From Monoplex corrugatus (lineage: Eukaryota; Mollusca; Gastropoda; Littorinimorpha; Ranellidae), in NCBI GenBank assembly GCA_030674185.1, contig CM060308.1:31547004-31611003 (forward strand): a stretch of DNA of 64,000 nucleotides. The letters are read 5' to 3'. A program made the translations under genes and the position numbers. Under the pieces are notes generated by a model. It was given only the letters and a program-made list of their open reading frames with translations. It made no database searches and was not told where the DNA came from. Below, piece after piece: positions 23,903 through 34,650 of this stretch. The first letter of the stretch is position 1, and the number at the start of each line of letters is the position of its first letter.

Positions 23903-24145
23903 GTGCCCCGTTAGCACATTGGTAAAACCGTACGCAGTTCTGAAGCGCAGAATCGCCCAGGTTCGATCCCCGGCGTGGGAAAAAAAAAAAAAATAGACAA
24001 CAGCAGAAGGGCATCCAGGAGTCATGACCTGGATGTGGCCCGGCCCCCCCGAGAGTGTAAGGAATTCAGGGCCGAAACACTTGTCTAAAGGGGGTTACTT
24101 CTCTGAAAACCTTCTGTTGTCTAGCTCTCCCTAGAGTTTCTTTCT
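23903..24145 (+). mobile_element. tRNA-derived SINE directly after the LINE
   Basis: A tRNA-like head has box A TTAGCACATTGG at 23911-23922 and box B GGTTCGATCCC at 23960-23970. An A-run follows, then a body with GGCATCCAGGAGTCATGACC and a tail near CTAGCTCTCCCTAGAG. It starts about 20 bases after the LINE stop codon and ends at the resuming GATAG microsatellite. The body is shared with the inverted copy at 35878-36128, whose head differs. Confidence 0.7.
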
Positions 24146-24149
24146 ACCT

Positions 24150-24300
24150 GTGATAGGATAGGGATACATATGTGATAGGATAGGATAGGAGAGGAGAAGA
24201 CAGAACAGGATAGGATAGGACATGATATGGAATGTTATGATATGGTGTGACGTGATATGACATGACGTGACGTGATGTGATGTGATTTGATATAATATAT
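24150..24300 (+). repeat. GATAG microsatellite, right part, passing into GTGAT-type repeats
   Basis: Runs of GATAGGATAGG, then GTGAC/GTGAT units. It continues the array left of the LINE at 21535-21601. Confidence 0.75.
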
Positions 24301-24304
24301 ATAG

Positions 24305-24445
24305 TGTAATGCATTAATTATATTATATTATATTATATTATATTATATTATATTATGCTATATAATATGCTATATTATATTATGCTATATAATATGCTAT
24401 ATATATTATGCTATATTATATTATAGTATATTATATTAATTATAT
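24305..24445. repeat. AT-rich TATAT/ATTAT microsatellite
   Basis: Repeats of TATTA and ATATTATGCTAT, almost wholly A and T apart from regular GC steps, followed by a T-run. Confidence 0.8.
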
Positions 24446-25204
24446 TAATTTTTTTTTTTTTCCAAAAAGGCACAATACAAATATTTCGAATGACATACAG
24501 ACACACACACACACATCAGAATTGGCTGAACCTAGAGCCTTTGTTAGTGGTGCATTTGCTGGCAAAATCAAAGAAATTAAAACAGGGAAACTATGAACAG
24601 AATTGAACAATTTCAAATCTGACCTTAGATAGAAACATGTACACAATAGCCTACATATGACTATGCGTGGTTACTGTTATTGAAAAAAACAGCAACAACA
24701 AATAAACAAAAACCCAAAAGACAAATTTTGTAAACAATTCTCTTGGCTCGCAAAAATGCGATTTTAACTAAATTAGTTGCATAAATTTCTGATGAAAATA
24801 CTTTGTCATATTTGTTTTACCCATTTTATGTACAGCAGACCGAAAATGGATAATACGTCACTAGATCTTAGATTATGTGACTGAAACTATCTATCAAACT
24901 TAATAAAAACAAATCTACATTTGCAGCCTTGAAAGTGGTGAGCAGAAAAACATATTTGGCTGGTAAAAATGAAATTTCTCTAGCCAATGGCAAGTACTTA
25001 ATAATGGTTTGAATCCTTTCGCATATTGCGATCATGCTTACATCATTTTGCAAGTTTTCCAATCCAGCCACCCAGCTTACTGATTACTGGTGAACAGTAA
25101 TCCAGCTGTAAAATAATAATTATGTGTCTCTGCGATGAGAATGCTCAGAAGTCTCAGCTCTAAACTTTTACTGGGAAGAAAAGCAAAATCATCAGAGAAT
25201 CAAC

Positions 25205-27715
25205 AAAGCTTTCTCTCCAAATGGACGAAGGGGTTTGCGTGCAGAAGGTTTCCGTTTAAAGAGAAAAAAGTGTGAGTTCATGTTACCTGAGGTCACATAC
25301 TTAGGTCATCGCATCACTGCAGAAGGAATCCATCCCACTGCTGACAAAGTGAAAGCTGTTCAGGATGCTCCCACGCCCAAAAATGCATCAGAGCTAAAAT
25401 CATTTCTGGGGCTTGTCAACTTCTATGGGAAGTTCTTACCTCGTTTGTCCACAGTTTTGTCTCCACTGAACAATCTCTTTCGCAAAAACACTGTTTTCAG
25501 ATAGGGAGAGCAACAGAGCCAGTCCTTCAAGAAAGTGAAGGAAATGCTTCTTTCAGCTGATCTGCTGGTTCACTTCAACCAAGAATTGGAGGTGACGTTA
25601 TCATGTGATGCTTCCGCTGTGGGACTAGGAGCAGTTCTGGCCCACAAACTGTCAGATGGATCAGAGCGTCCCATTGCCTATGCATCTAGATCTCTTAACA
25701 AGGCTGAGCGGAATTACTCCAATATTGAAAGAGAAGCTCTGGCTGTCAACTTTGGAGTAAAAAAATTTCGTGACTACCTGTTTGGGCGCCATTTTTGGGT
25801 ATACACAGATCACAAGCCTTTGATGTCCTTGTTCAATGAACACAAACTCATTCCAACAGAAGTTTCACCAAGAATTCAGCGTTGGGCAATGCAGCTGTCA
25901 TCATATACGTACACCATCAGTTACAAGTCAGGGTCTACCATGACTCATGCAGATGCCCTCAGCAGGTCACCGTTACCAGCCACCAGCTCAAAATCAGAGA
26001 TTCCAGAGGAGTTTGTCTTCTTGATGGACCACCTGTCAACAACTCCAATCACTTCAACTCATATTGAAGAGAAAACAAATTCTGACCCTGTACTGTCACA
26101 TGTCAAGAAATACACTTTGTCTGGGTGGCCATCAGATCTTCCAGGAAAGTGGCAGACAGAGCTCAAAATGTACAAGAGCCACGAAACCGAACTATGTGTT
26201 CAGAGTGGTTGCGTTCTCATGCGAAACCGAGTTGTTGTACCTCCAAGTTGTAGAAGAGCAATGTTGGAGGAACTTCATTCGTGTCATCCAGGTGTCTGCA
26301 AAATGAAATGCCTGGCACGTTCGTACGTATGGTGGCCAGGCATTGATCATGACATTGAAATCACAGTTCAAGAGCGTGAAGCTTGTCAACAAGTCCGTCA
26401 CATGCCAGAGAAAGCTCCACTTCATCCTTGGGAATGGCCTGAAAAACCTTGGTCAAGACTTCATGTGGATTTTGCAGGACCATTCATGGGCCACATGTTC
26501 CTTGTGTTTGTGGACTCGCATTCAAAATGGACGGAAGTGAAAATGATGACCAAAATTACTGCAGAAAAGACTATTTGCTGCATGAGAGATCTCTTTGCCA
26601 CACATGGGTTGCCAGACACAGTTGTTACAGACAATGGTCCCACTTTCACATGCAGTGATTTCAAAACCTTCATGAAAATCCTTGGCATTCGTCATATTCT
26701 GGTCTCTCCGTACCACCCAGCCTCAAATGGTCTTGCTGAGAGAGCAGTTCAGACATTCAAAGAGGTTATGAAAAAGATGTCACCCAAGTTCACCTTGCAG
26801 CACAGACTGGCAATGTTTCTACTTGAGCAACATATCACGCCTCACTCGACTACTGGCATTCCACCAGCAGAACTTTTGATGAAAAGAAGGCTCAAGACTC
26901 GCCTAGACTTGATTCAACCTTCTCTTTCCAGCAAGGTTGAAAATGCTCAGTCAAAGCAAAAGATGTACCATGATCGCAGTGCAAAAGACAGGAACTTTGT
27001 TGTAGGTGACAAAGTGTATGTACGCAATTTTGGGTCAGGCAAGGCTTGGTTTCATGGAACTGTTGTTGAAGTTACTGGACCACTGTCTTTCAAAGTCCAG
27101 TTGGTGGATGGCCGCATTGTAAGACGTCACATAGATCAAGTCCGGAAGCGATGGATTGAAGAGAAGACAACTGAGGACAATACTCTTCCAATGATGGTTG
27201 ACCCAACACTTCCAAATGAAAAGCCACCTACTGCCATTGCTATCCCAGAACCAGAACCATTTCTCCAAAGTGATTCTGCTTCCTTGGAAATTTCCCCACC
27301 AGTGACTATTCAGGACTCGATCACACCACCACCACTTGGTTCCAGTTCATTGCAGGCAGGCAGAGGGTCCCCAGCTTATGCTACGCCTATCCCTAGAGCT
27401 CAAAATCAAGAACAGATTTTGGGACAGCTTCCAAGGCTTGGTGCTTCTTCATTGGATACACCAGTGCTCCACAGGCCCACCCCTGACCCAGCTCAACGCC
27501 CGAGAAGAGCCCGGAAACCTCCAGATCGACTGGATCTGTGAACTTTTTATCAGTTTCCTTCTCCAGATATTGTTTTGCAACGCAAAATTAACATTTTAAT
27601 TTGTGGTCAACAAGTTGAACTGTTTGGAAAATGTTTATTTCAAAAGACAGTTAATAAGTTTTGTTTAAATTGTGTGTTAAAAGTTGAAAACCATGTTAAA
27701 ACTTAAAAGGGAGGG
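25205..27715 (+). mobile_element. Gypsy-type LTR retrotransposon, 5'-truncated pol
   Basis: The frame opens after the RT catalytic motif (LKRKKCEF, VTYLGHRIT, SFLGLVNFYGKF), continues into RNase H (SCDAS, ERNYSNIEREALAV, YTDHKPL) and then integrase (RSYVWWPGID, HVDFAGPF, VTDNGPTF, PASNGLAERAVQ, giving D, D and E). One in-frame TAG at 25502-25504 interrupts it, where relatives usually have Trp. In the integrase zinc region the first Cys of the usual C-x2-C is Arg (EREACQQ). The C-terminal part has a GDKVYVRNF chromatin-binding type segment and ends at 27541. A purine tract at 27705-27715 follows. Gag, protease and the left LTR are absent. It is a dead copy with mostly open coding sequence. Confidence 0.88.
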
Positions 27716-27910
27716 TGTTGGATTATGTCCCTTTAGTTGCTTTATATGAACAACTCTCGTGAGAAGGAGATCCACTCAGACGATTAAATGGGCCAACACA
27801 ACTGACATTGTCTCAAGACTGTTATGTGCAAGAATATCACACCTGGCTTACGATGAACAATGAGATTTGAGGATGCAGATCTACACGAGAAATCTGTCAC
27901 ATCAATGGAA
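27716..27910 (+). mobile_element. Probable 3' LTR of the Gypsy element
   Basis: TGTTGGATTATGTCCC follows directly on the polypurine tract AAAAGGGAGGG, as expected for the start of a 3' LTR beginning TG. Its right end is not clear, since no left LTR is present for comparison. Confidence 0.45.
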
Positions 27911-29284
27911 GCTTTAGTACACTGAATGGCCAAAAGTCTGAAACTGATTCATAAAGATGAAGACATACAGTATGGAATTGATTCATGAAGATGAAAACAT
28001 GAAATGAACAGGCTGTACCAGAGTCTGAGACTGACAGACTATCTTGTGTTTTTGTTTGGTTATTTTTATTTCCATTAGATTCTGTTTGGCTTTCTATTGC
28101 ACTGGAATACAACATTTCAGGAAGTCTAGTACTATCTTTGTTTTTTTCCCCTGTCAATCTATGCAAATGAAATCTCATAGCAGCACTTTACTGTAACTGT
28201 ATTGAGGGACTTGTATTTTTGGCTGGTAAAATTTTCAACCTGGCTGAGGAAGCACCAGCCAAGGGATGGAAGGCAAAAATATCGACTTTCAGAGCTGATT
28301 TGGTTAACATCCTAGAAATGTGTACTGATCTTGAGCTTGGACCAGTCCTAATGAAACTTGCAAAAATACATGTTTCTATTATAGCAAATTTACCAAACAT
28401 ATTGTCAAATAAATACTTCATATTTTAGATGAATACGGACCAAGTATGACATCACTCATTCATGCAATAGTTGAGGTTTAAAGTCCTACCACACACACCT
28501 ATACGAGGACTAGCGTGAAAAAACTGCTATAAGGTTTAAAATTTTGTCTTAAAAATAAAAAAATAAAAAATAGATGAATAAATAAACAAAAAGATCAAAA
28601 TCAATCAATCAATCAATCAATATACAAATAAATAAACAAGTAAATAAATAAACAAAACGGATTCTGGCCATCTACTTATGTAGTAGCCATCCTACTTTCC
28701 TTACTATAAAAGTTTCACGTTAAAAGGCCATTTAACTACTATGAGTGGTAATTAAAGAAAAAAAAAATTTGTTTTTCACGAGAATGAAAGACTAACAACC
28801 TTTCGAAGGCCGCAATAAAACGACAGCAACAAACAACAAGAACAACAACCAAAAACAAAACAAAACGAAACAAAAAATCTACCTGGAAGTGAGAAAGAAG
28901 ACAAAACGCATACTTGTGCGGCAGTTTTACAGTAATGCATTGAAATAATCTCTAAACATATCCTCTTGGTTTGTGTGTATATGTGTGTTTGTGCACGTGT
29001 GCATATATGCATCAGAATGTATGTTTGTGTACATGGGAAGAGAGAAAAAAATTATAGGAATCTTTAAAATATTATTTGAGAAAAAAAAAAAGGAAAATCA
29101 AATTAATAATAATAAGAACAATACTTTCCATGGTCACAATTTCAATTTTTGCAAAAATATACCACGAAGTGATACAGAACACAAGACACACCGAATTTTG
29201 GTAACACACAGAGACTCCACACCCATGCATCAAAATAACCCTTTAAGGAGATATGCAAGCTGTACACACACTCATAATTGAAAA

Positions 29285-32075
29285 CGAATTATCATCAACG
29301 GCATCATGTGCCCTGTCGCATGCATTAGCATTCATGGCCTTCATACGAATCTATCTTGCCGCTGTAAGTACACTCCTGCTCTTTCTGTTTCATCCGCTTC
29401 CGCAAATCATCCAATATTTTCCTCGTCCACTGGTACTTTTTTCCTCCAGTTTTCCTGTGGTAACTAGTGCTCTAATTTGTCTTGCCTCATAATATACCTA
29501 TAATGTTGCTTGCTTTCCTAGTCTTCTTCATTAATGTTCTTTTTGTGCTTGCTTTTTTTTTTTTTTTTAAGATTGTTCTCGTTGTTTGTTTGCTGTCACA
29601 TTTCAGCTGCCTCAATCTTGTTTCTAGATTTTGTGTATTGGCACTGCGCCCATTGCTTTGGGTACGTCCGTACAGCAATATTGGTTGTATATAACATTGA
29701 AGAACTCTCATCCTGGTGTTTCTTGATAAACATTTGTTAGTAAGAACACTTCATTTTTTTTAATGCTGTTGTACGTTTTCTAATGCTGCTGGATGTTTCT
29801 CATGTGCGTCTGCTGTCTGGTGAGATGACTGTTCCCAGATATTTAAAATTATCAACTTGTCTCAATGTTCCGCCATTTGCTGTTATTTTACATGAGGGGA
29901 TTTCGTCCCCCCCCCCCCTCCCGATTACCATGGCTTCAGTCTTCTTGCTATTTAATTCTAGTCCTTTATTTGTGTTTTCTATTTCTGCTACACTCACAAT
30001 ATTTTGTAGGTCTTTTTCATTTTCTGCAATTAGAACGGTGTCATCTGCATAATGAACAGTGTTTACCATTTCCCTCCAACCTTTACCCTAGGGCATTTTT
30101 CTAGGTTTCTCATGATGGTTTCATTGTAAAGTGAAAACAAATCTGGTGACAAAACACATCCCTTGCCTAACCCTTCTTCTGATATTTAGGAAAGAACTTA
30201 AAAATAATTTTCTACTGTCATTGCTGCTATTTGTCCCCAACATACATACCTTATTATTCTTACATCTTTTCCATCAATATTGAGCTTTTCCATTTCATTG
30301 ATCGATTCTTCGGGTTTCACCCGTTCAAAATATTGGCATAATCAACAAAACATCAATATAATTCCTTATTCAAGTCAATTGATTTCTCTATGAGAATTCT
30401 TCGAATGTATATGCCTGCAACAAATCCACATTGTTCTTCTGCTATTTCTGTTTTGATTCTCTTCCTTGTCCTCATCAAAATTATTTTTAACAGAAACTTT
30501 TTTTTTTCGCATTCTATAGCCCCTGCTTCCTTTGGAAGTGCAAAGAAACTTGATTTTGACATATCTTCAGGGATTTTTTCGGTATCATATATTTCTTTTT
30601 ATAGGATAGTTACTTTTTCAATACCAAATTCATCTGGAGCCTCAATCATTTCTGTAGTAATATCGTCTCGTCCTGTGGCTTTTCCCAGTTTCATCTTTCT
30701 CAACTCTGCTCTGACTCCATCTTTCATTTTTGGTGTCCTTCAACGTTCTTTCTTATGGCGTGTTCATCCTTCCTGTCATCATTAAAAAGGGTCTTTAATG
30801 TAATCTCCCCTTCTATCTTATATTTTCCCTTTTTTCATAACAATCACACCATCTTAAGATTTTAAGGAACCAGTTGATGTGCAAGGCTTTTTCCAGGGGG
30901 CAATTTCTTCAATATTTCTGTACATAAACGTAAGGTCTGTTTTGTGTCGGTATTCTATTTATTTGTATTTTGTTTCTAGGAACCAGAAAAAACACGAAAG
31001 AAGAGTACGAATGCGTATTTAATACAACAAGACAAGACAGAAGCAAATTTTCGGCTAACTGGCCTTTGTCAAGCGTAAAATTACAAACAAACAAACTCCA
31101 GATGCAAAAATTGTGACAAAAAGACTGAAACTTCCCTGCTGCTGTGTCCAATGTGAGAAAAGGAATAAACTGATACCGACACAAAACAGACCTTACGTTT
31201 ATGTACAGAAATATTGAAGAAATTGCCCACTGGAAAAAGCGTTCGTATTCTTCTTTCGTGTTTTTTTCTGGTTCCTGTTTGCTTGAACGCAGGCAGTCAC
31301 ATTTGTTTTGGATTTTGTATCTAATCAAGCTTCCCTAGTTTCAATGCACCTATTCCTGATTTCCCTATGCATCCTTTTGCACTCTTCCTCTTTTCCTTTT
31401 GCCTTCCTCCATTCTTCCATCAAGCCTAAAATTTCTTTTGTCATCCATTTCTCCTTTGATTTTCGTTCAAATTTAGGGATTTTTTTTCACAAGTTCCATT
31501 CATCGAGTTTCTCAAATTTGTCCATTGTTCCTCACTGTCACCAACGTCCTCTAGAGGATTGAATTTGTTTAGGACATATACGTTAAATTTTGATTGATTC
31601 ATCTGTCTTAAATTTTAACAGTCCAAGATTTAGTTTGCTGTTACGATTGATATGTTTTCTTCTCTTTAATTTCAGCCTAAATCTTCCCATTGCAGGATTG
31701 TGGTCACTTTTGCAGTCTGCGCCTGGTAATGTTTTTGCTATCTATAAAGATTTTCTAAGTCTTTTATTTGTCAGGATGTAATCAAACTGATTTCTTGTGA
31801 TGTCTCCTGGATTCATCCACGTCCGTTTTCTCCTGTTAGGCCGCTCTATCAAAGTGTCTCCTATTATGAATTCATTCACTTGTGTCCATTCAACAAGTTT
31901 CTCTCACCTTTCATTTCAAGCCATGAGGTCCAACTGTGTTCTCCACTATTTCCTGTCCCACTTTAGCAATAAAATCTCCCATTATTATTGCAATGCCCTG
32001 TGATTTATATTAAGCCTTGGCTTCTCTTATTCTTCATATAAGTTGTCAATTTCTTCCTCATTTCTGAATATGAAA
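29285..32075 (-). mobile_element. Decayed APE-type LINE (endonuclease plus reverse transcriptase)
   Basis: Reading on the minus strand, frames broken by many stops and shifts show an AP-endonuclease with GDFIAKVGQE near 31960 and DCKSDHNP near 31700, then RT motifs EEQCGFVAG and EKSIDLNKELY near 30400, the catalytic YADDTVLIAENEKDLQ near 30030, FKYLGTVISPD near 29820, and a C-terminal part with QCYIQPILLYG near 29690 and LVTTGKL near 29460. The end is close to GGCACATGATG, like the tails of the LINE pieces at 55230 and 59537. A rearranged insert lies at about 30886-31277. Confidence 0.75.
30886..31277. repeat. Overlapping inverted repeats inside the LINE
   Basis: Bases 30886-30952 are the reverse complement of 31173-31240, and 30978-31015 of 31239-31277. 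The spacing means the two pairs overlap rather than nest. The right-hand arm of the second pair is LINE coding sequence (EPEKNTKEEYE on the minus strand). Confidence 0.75.
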
Positions 32076-32654
32076 TGAAAATTATTTAAGTCATTTGAAC
32101 TCATATGGAGGCAGAGGGAGGAAGGGTGGTGGTGAGGGGAAATCTGAATTATCTTTGACACTTTCGAATACATGCACATTCATACGATTTATTTATCTGC
32201 AGGATCACTATCTACATAAAGCTCAACCCCCTGGTTCAGCTCACTGGTTTGACGGGTTTAGTTTTAATCAGGCACTGTTAAAGCGATTGACTAGGTCATT
32301 CCAAGAGACACTGGTTTGTCATCTACAAATCGAGAACAGCGGCCGCCACAGTCGTTTGACAGGAATGGGTGAGAACAACATGTCTGTTATCGAAACAGAC
32401 AAGCTAATGACTACTCATACAGGGGGTTATTTTCTGTTCTTTTCAGTTTTATTTTCGCTAGGGTAATGAATGACATAGGGTAAATTTTTCCTGAGGAAAA
32501 AGCAGCATGAATACTCCGCTTCCTGCCCAAAAGTCCAAATCTTCTACTCCTCAAGGTAAATGTGATATTGAAAAAAGAATTTTGGTAAAAAACAAGGTGA
32601 GGCCAATAGAGGACTGTCACAGAAATGAAAACAATCTAAAGATTGTCAGAGGTT

Positions 32655-33314
32655 CTTGAGGGAGTGCTGTTCACTCATCTTCCTCGTTCTCTCCTTCATA
32701 ATGTCTCGCATTGACTATTGCAATTCACTCCTGTCTGGTCTTCCTGCCTCCACCATTCACATCCTACAGCGCATTCAAAACAATGCTGTACGCCTTGTAC
32801 TCAAAAAGAAAAAAGCTGACCACATATCTCCTCTCCTAGCACAACTTCACTGGCTCCCTGTATCAAAGCGCATACAGTACAAACTAGACACCATGTGCTA
32901 CAAAAGCCTCAATAACGCAGCCCCCGATTACCTGTCAAGCCTACTTGAGATCTATCTTCCCTCACGTACCCTCCGCTCTGCCTCCGATCCTCTGACTTTT
33001 CGCTTTCCACGCACTAAGCTATGGTCCACGAGCCTTCTCTGTTTCTGGTCCATTCTCCTGGAACAAACTTCCTCTCTCAGTCCGTCAGCAACCTACTTTT
33101 GTCTCCTTCAAGTCCGCTCTCAAAACTCACCTTTTCTCCTCTGCATAAAATCCTAACCTCACTCACCCCCCCCCCCCTTCTGCAGCCTGTCTCCGCTCGG
33201 AGGGGAATCACATTGTTATAATATATAATTGTATATGATATGCTCTCTATAATTTTCCATTGCTTTTATTCTTGCTTTTATTCTTTCTCCCCATTTATAG
33301 CCATGCGCGCGCGC

Positions 33315-33361
<47 letters not shown>

Positions 33362-33460
33362 CGTGTATGTGCGTGCGTGCGTGCGTGTGTGTGTTTCAGC
33401 GCTTAGATTTGATTTTATCAAGATTTTGCGCTATATAAATATTGTAATTATTATTATTGT
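32655..33460 (+). mobile_element. CR1-like LINE 3' end
   Basis: The RT C-terminus is plain: [65 protein letters not shown] frameshift near 33020 moves the reading to another frame. After the coding part come a C-run, a GCGT/TG tract and an end near GCGCTATATAAATATTG with ATT repeats, the usual end type of such elements. Confidence 0.75.
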
Positions 33461-33477
33461 AATTATATTCTTTCTGA

Positions 33478-33865
33478 ATATAAACCTGTTCGCAGTCTGA
33501 GATCTGCTTCCAAGTCTCTTCTTCATGTTCCTGGGACAAGGGATGTTAAAACCAAAAGATATGGTCAGCGAGAATTTAAATACCTTGCCCCTACCAAGTG
33601 GAACATGCTTCCCATGAGCATCAGGGAGAAAAAGACTCATTCATCCTTTAAATCTAGTCTCAAGACACACTTTTTCTAATGTTGTATGGGATTGCTTATT
33701 TGAATGTGAATACCTTGAATGCCTTTATGAATGTTGGTGCAAAGGCTGTGTGGAATTGTTTTTGTGCCCCCCCCTCCCCCCCCCGTGCGCCGCGAGCATG
33801 CTTTTATAGCATGGAGATTTTTGTTGCGCGATATAAATTTTCATTCATTCATTCATATTATTATT
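33478..33865 (+). mobile_element. Second CR1-like LINE 3' end
   Basis: A frame with LRSASKSLL, YGQREFKYLAP, WNMLPMSIRE and SSLKTHFF is the last part of a CR1-like reverse transcriptase protein. It ends in GCGCGATATAAATTTTC followed by ATTC repeats. It lies head to tail behind the element before it and just upstream of the paralog B promoter. Confidence 0.65.
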
Positions 33866-34107
33866 ATAAAGTGAATTTGGGCTTTTGGGGGGGGGGGGGC
33901 TGTGTGACCTTGATCTTGCGGCCATGATTTCCATATTCATGCAGACACAGCTCTTCAGTGGTTCGCACCTTTCACCTAAGATTTTAAATTTGGCTGAGAT
34001 ACATTCGCAACAATAATAGACAGTTGTTTGTAATCACCAAACATAAAGAGTCGAGTTTGACGAATTTTTCTGTTGGTAAGGTTCCTGCATTAAGACAATA
34101 GTTTAGG

Positions 34108-34650
34108 TCCGCTTCCTGTCTTCATTTGAGACGATCGCAAAGCGGCGGCGGCGGACCAACAGACGGTTGCGTATTGGTGCCACTAGGTCTCCATTGTAGC
34201 TTCTCTAACGGCGAAAATGTCAGGCGTGAGTGGTTAATTTCTGGACTGTTTAATATACAGGATACCATTATCTCAGTGCTCGTTTCGACGTGGGAGGACG
34301 CGTCGTGTCCGGTGTCGTTCGATCACGCTGATCGTTGATCGTGGCAATCGGGCACTGAAGTAATGAGAACGGTGTAGATTTCTTTTTGTTTTTACCTCCT
34401 CGTTTTGTATGGAAATCGTCCCAGATTCAGTTGTATAGAATTTGTGGTACAGTTGCATTTGAATACCGGCCAGAAATGCACAACAATCGAGCGGTCTGTA
34501 GCCGAAAGAATGCCTGGACCGTTGTGAAAGATTACAAAATGGCGGTGGCATTTTCGAGCCCGCGACTCCAGGACGTCTGAACACTCAAAACAAACACAAT
34601 CCCAGTTTCGCACGGAAGCACCGTGTCGGTTTCAATTATGCAATTAGCGG
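34108..34650 (+). promoter_or_regulatory. CpG island promoter and 5' UTR region of paralog B
   Basis: I count about 43 CpG dinucleotides in roughly 540 bases, against very few in the surrounding AT-rich sequence. The start codon at 34217 lies inside. The island continues past the first exon into intron 1. No TATA box stands out. CpG islands of this kind normally mark unmethylated housekeeping promoters; the exact transcription start is not visible. Confidence 0.7.
34217..34225 (+). CDS. lark-like: Paralog B exon 1: coding part, Met-Ser-Gly
   Basis: Only nine coding bases, ATGTCAGGC, followed at once by the donor GTGAGT. The context before ATG is GCGAAA. Phase 0 matches the acceptor at 44724. 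It lies in a CpG island. The intron that follows is about 10.5 kb. Confidence 0.75.

Noticed and set aside
23904..23979. Functional tRNA gene
   Set aside because: A and B boxes are present, but the cloverleaf pairs poorly and the sequence continues into an A-run and SINE body shared with another locus.
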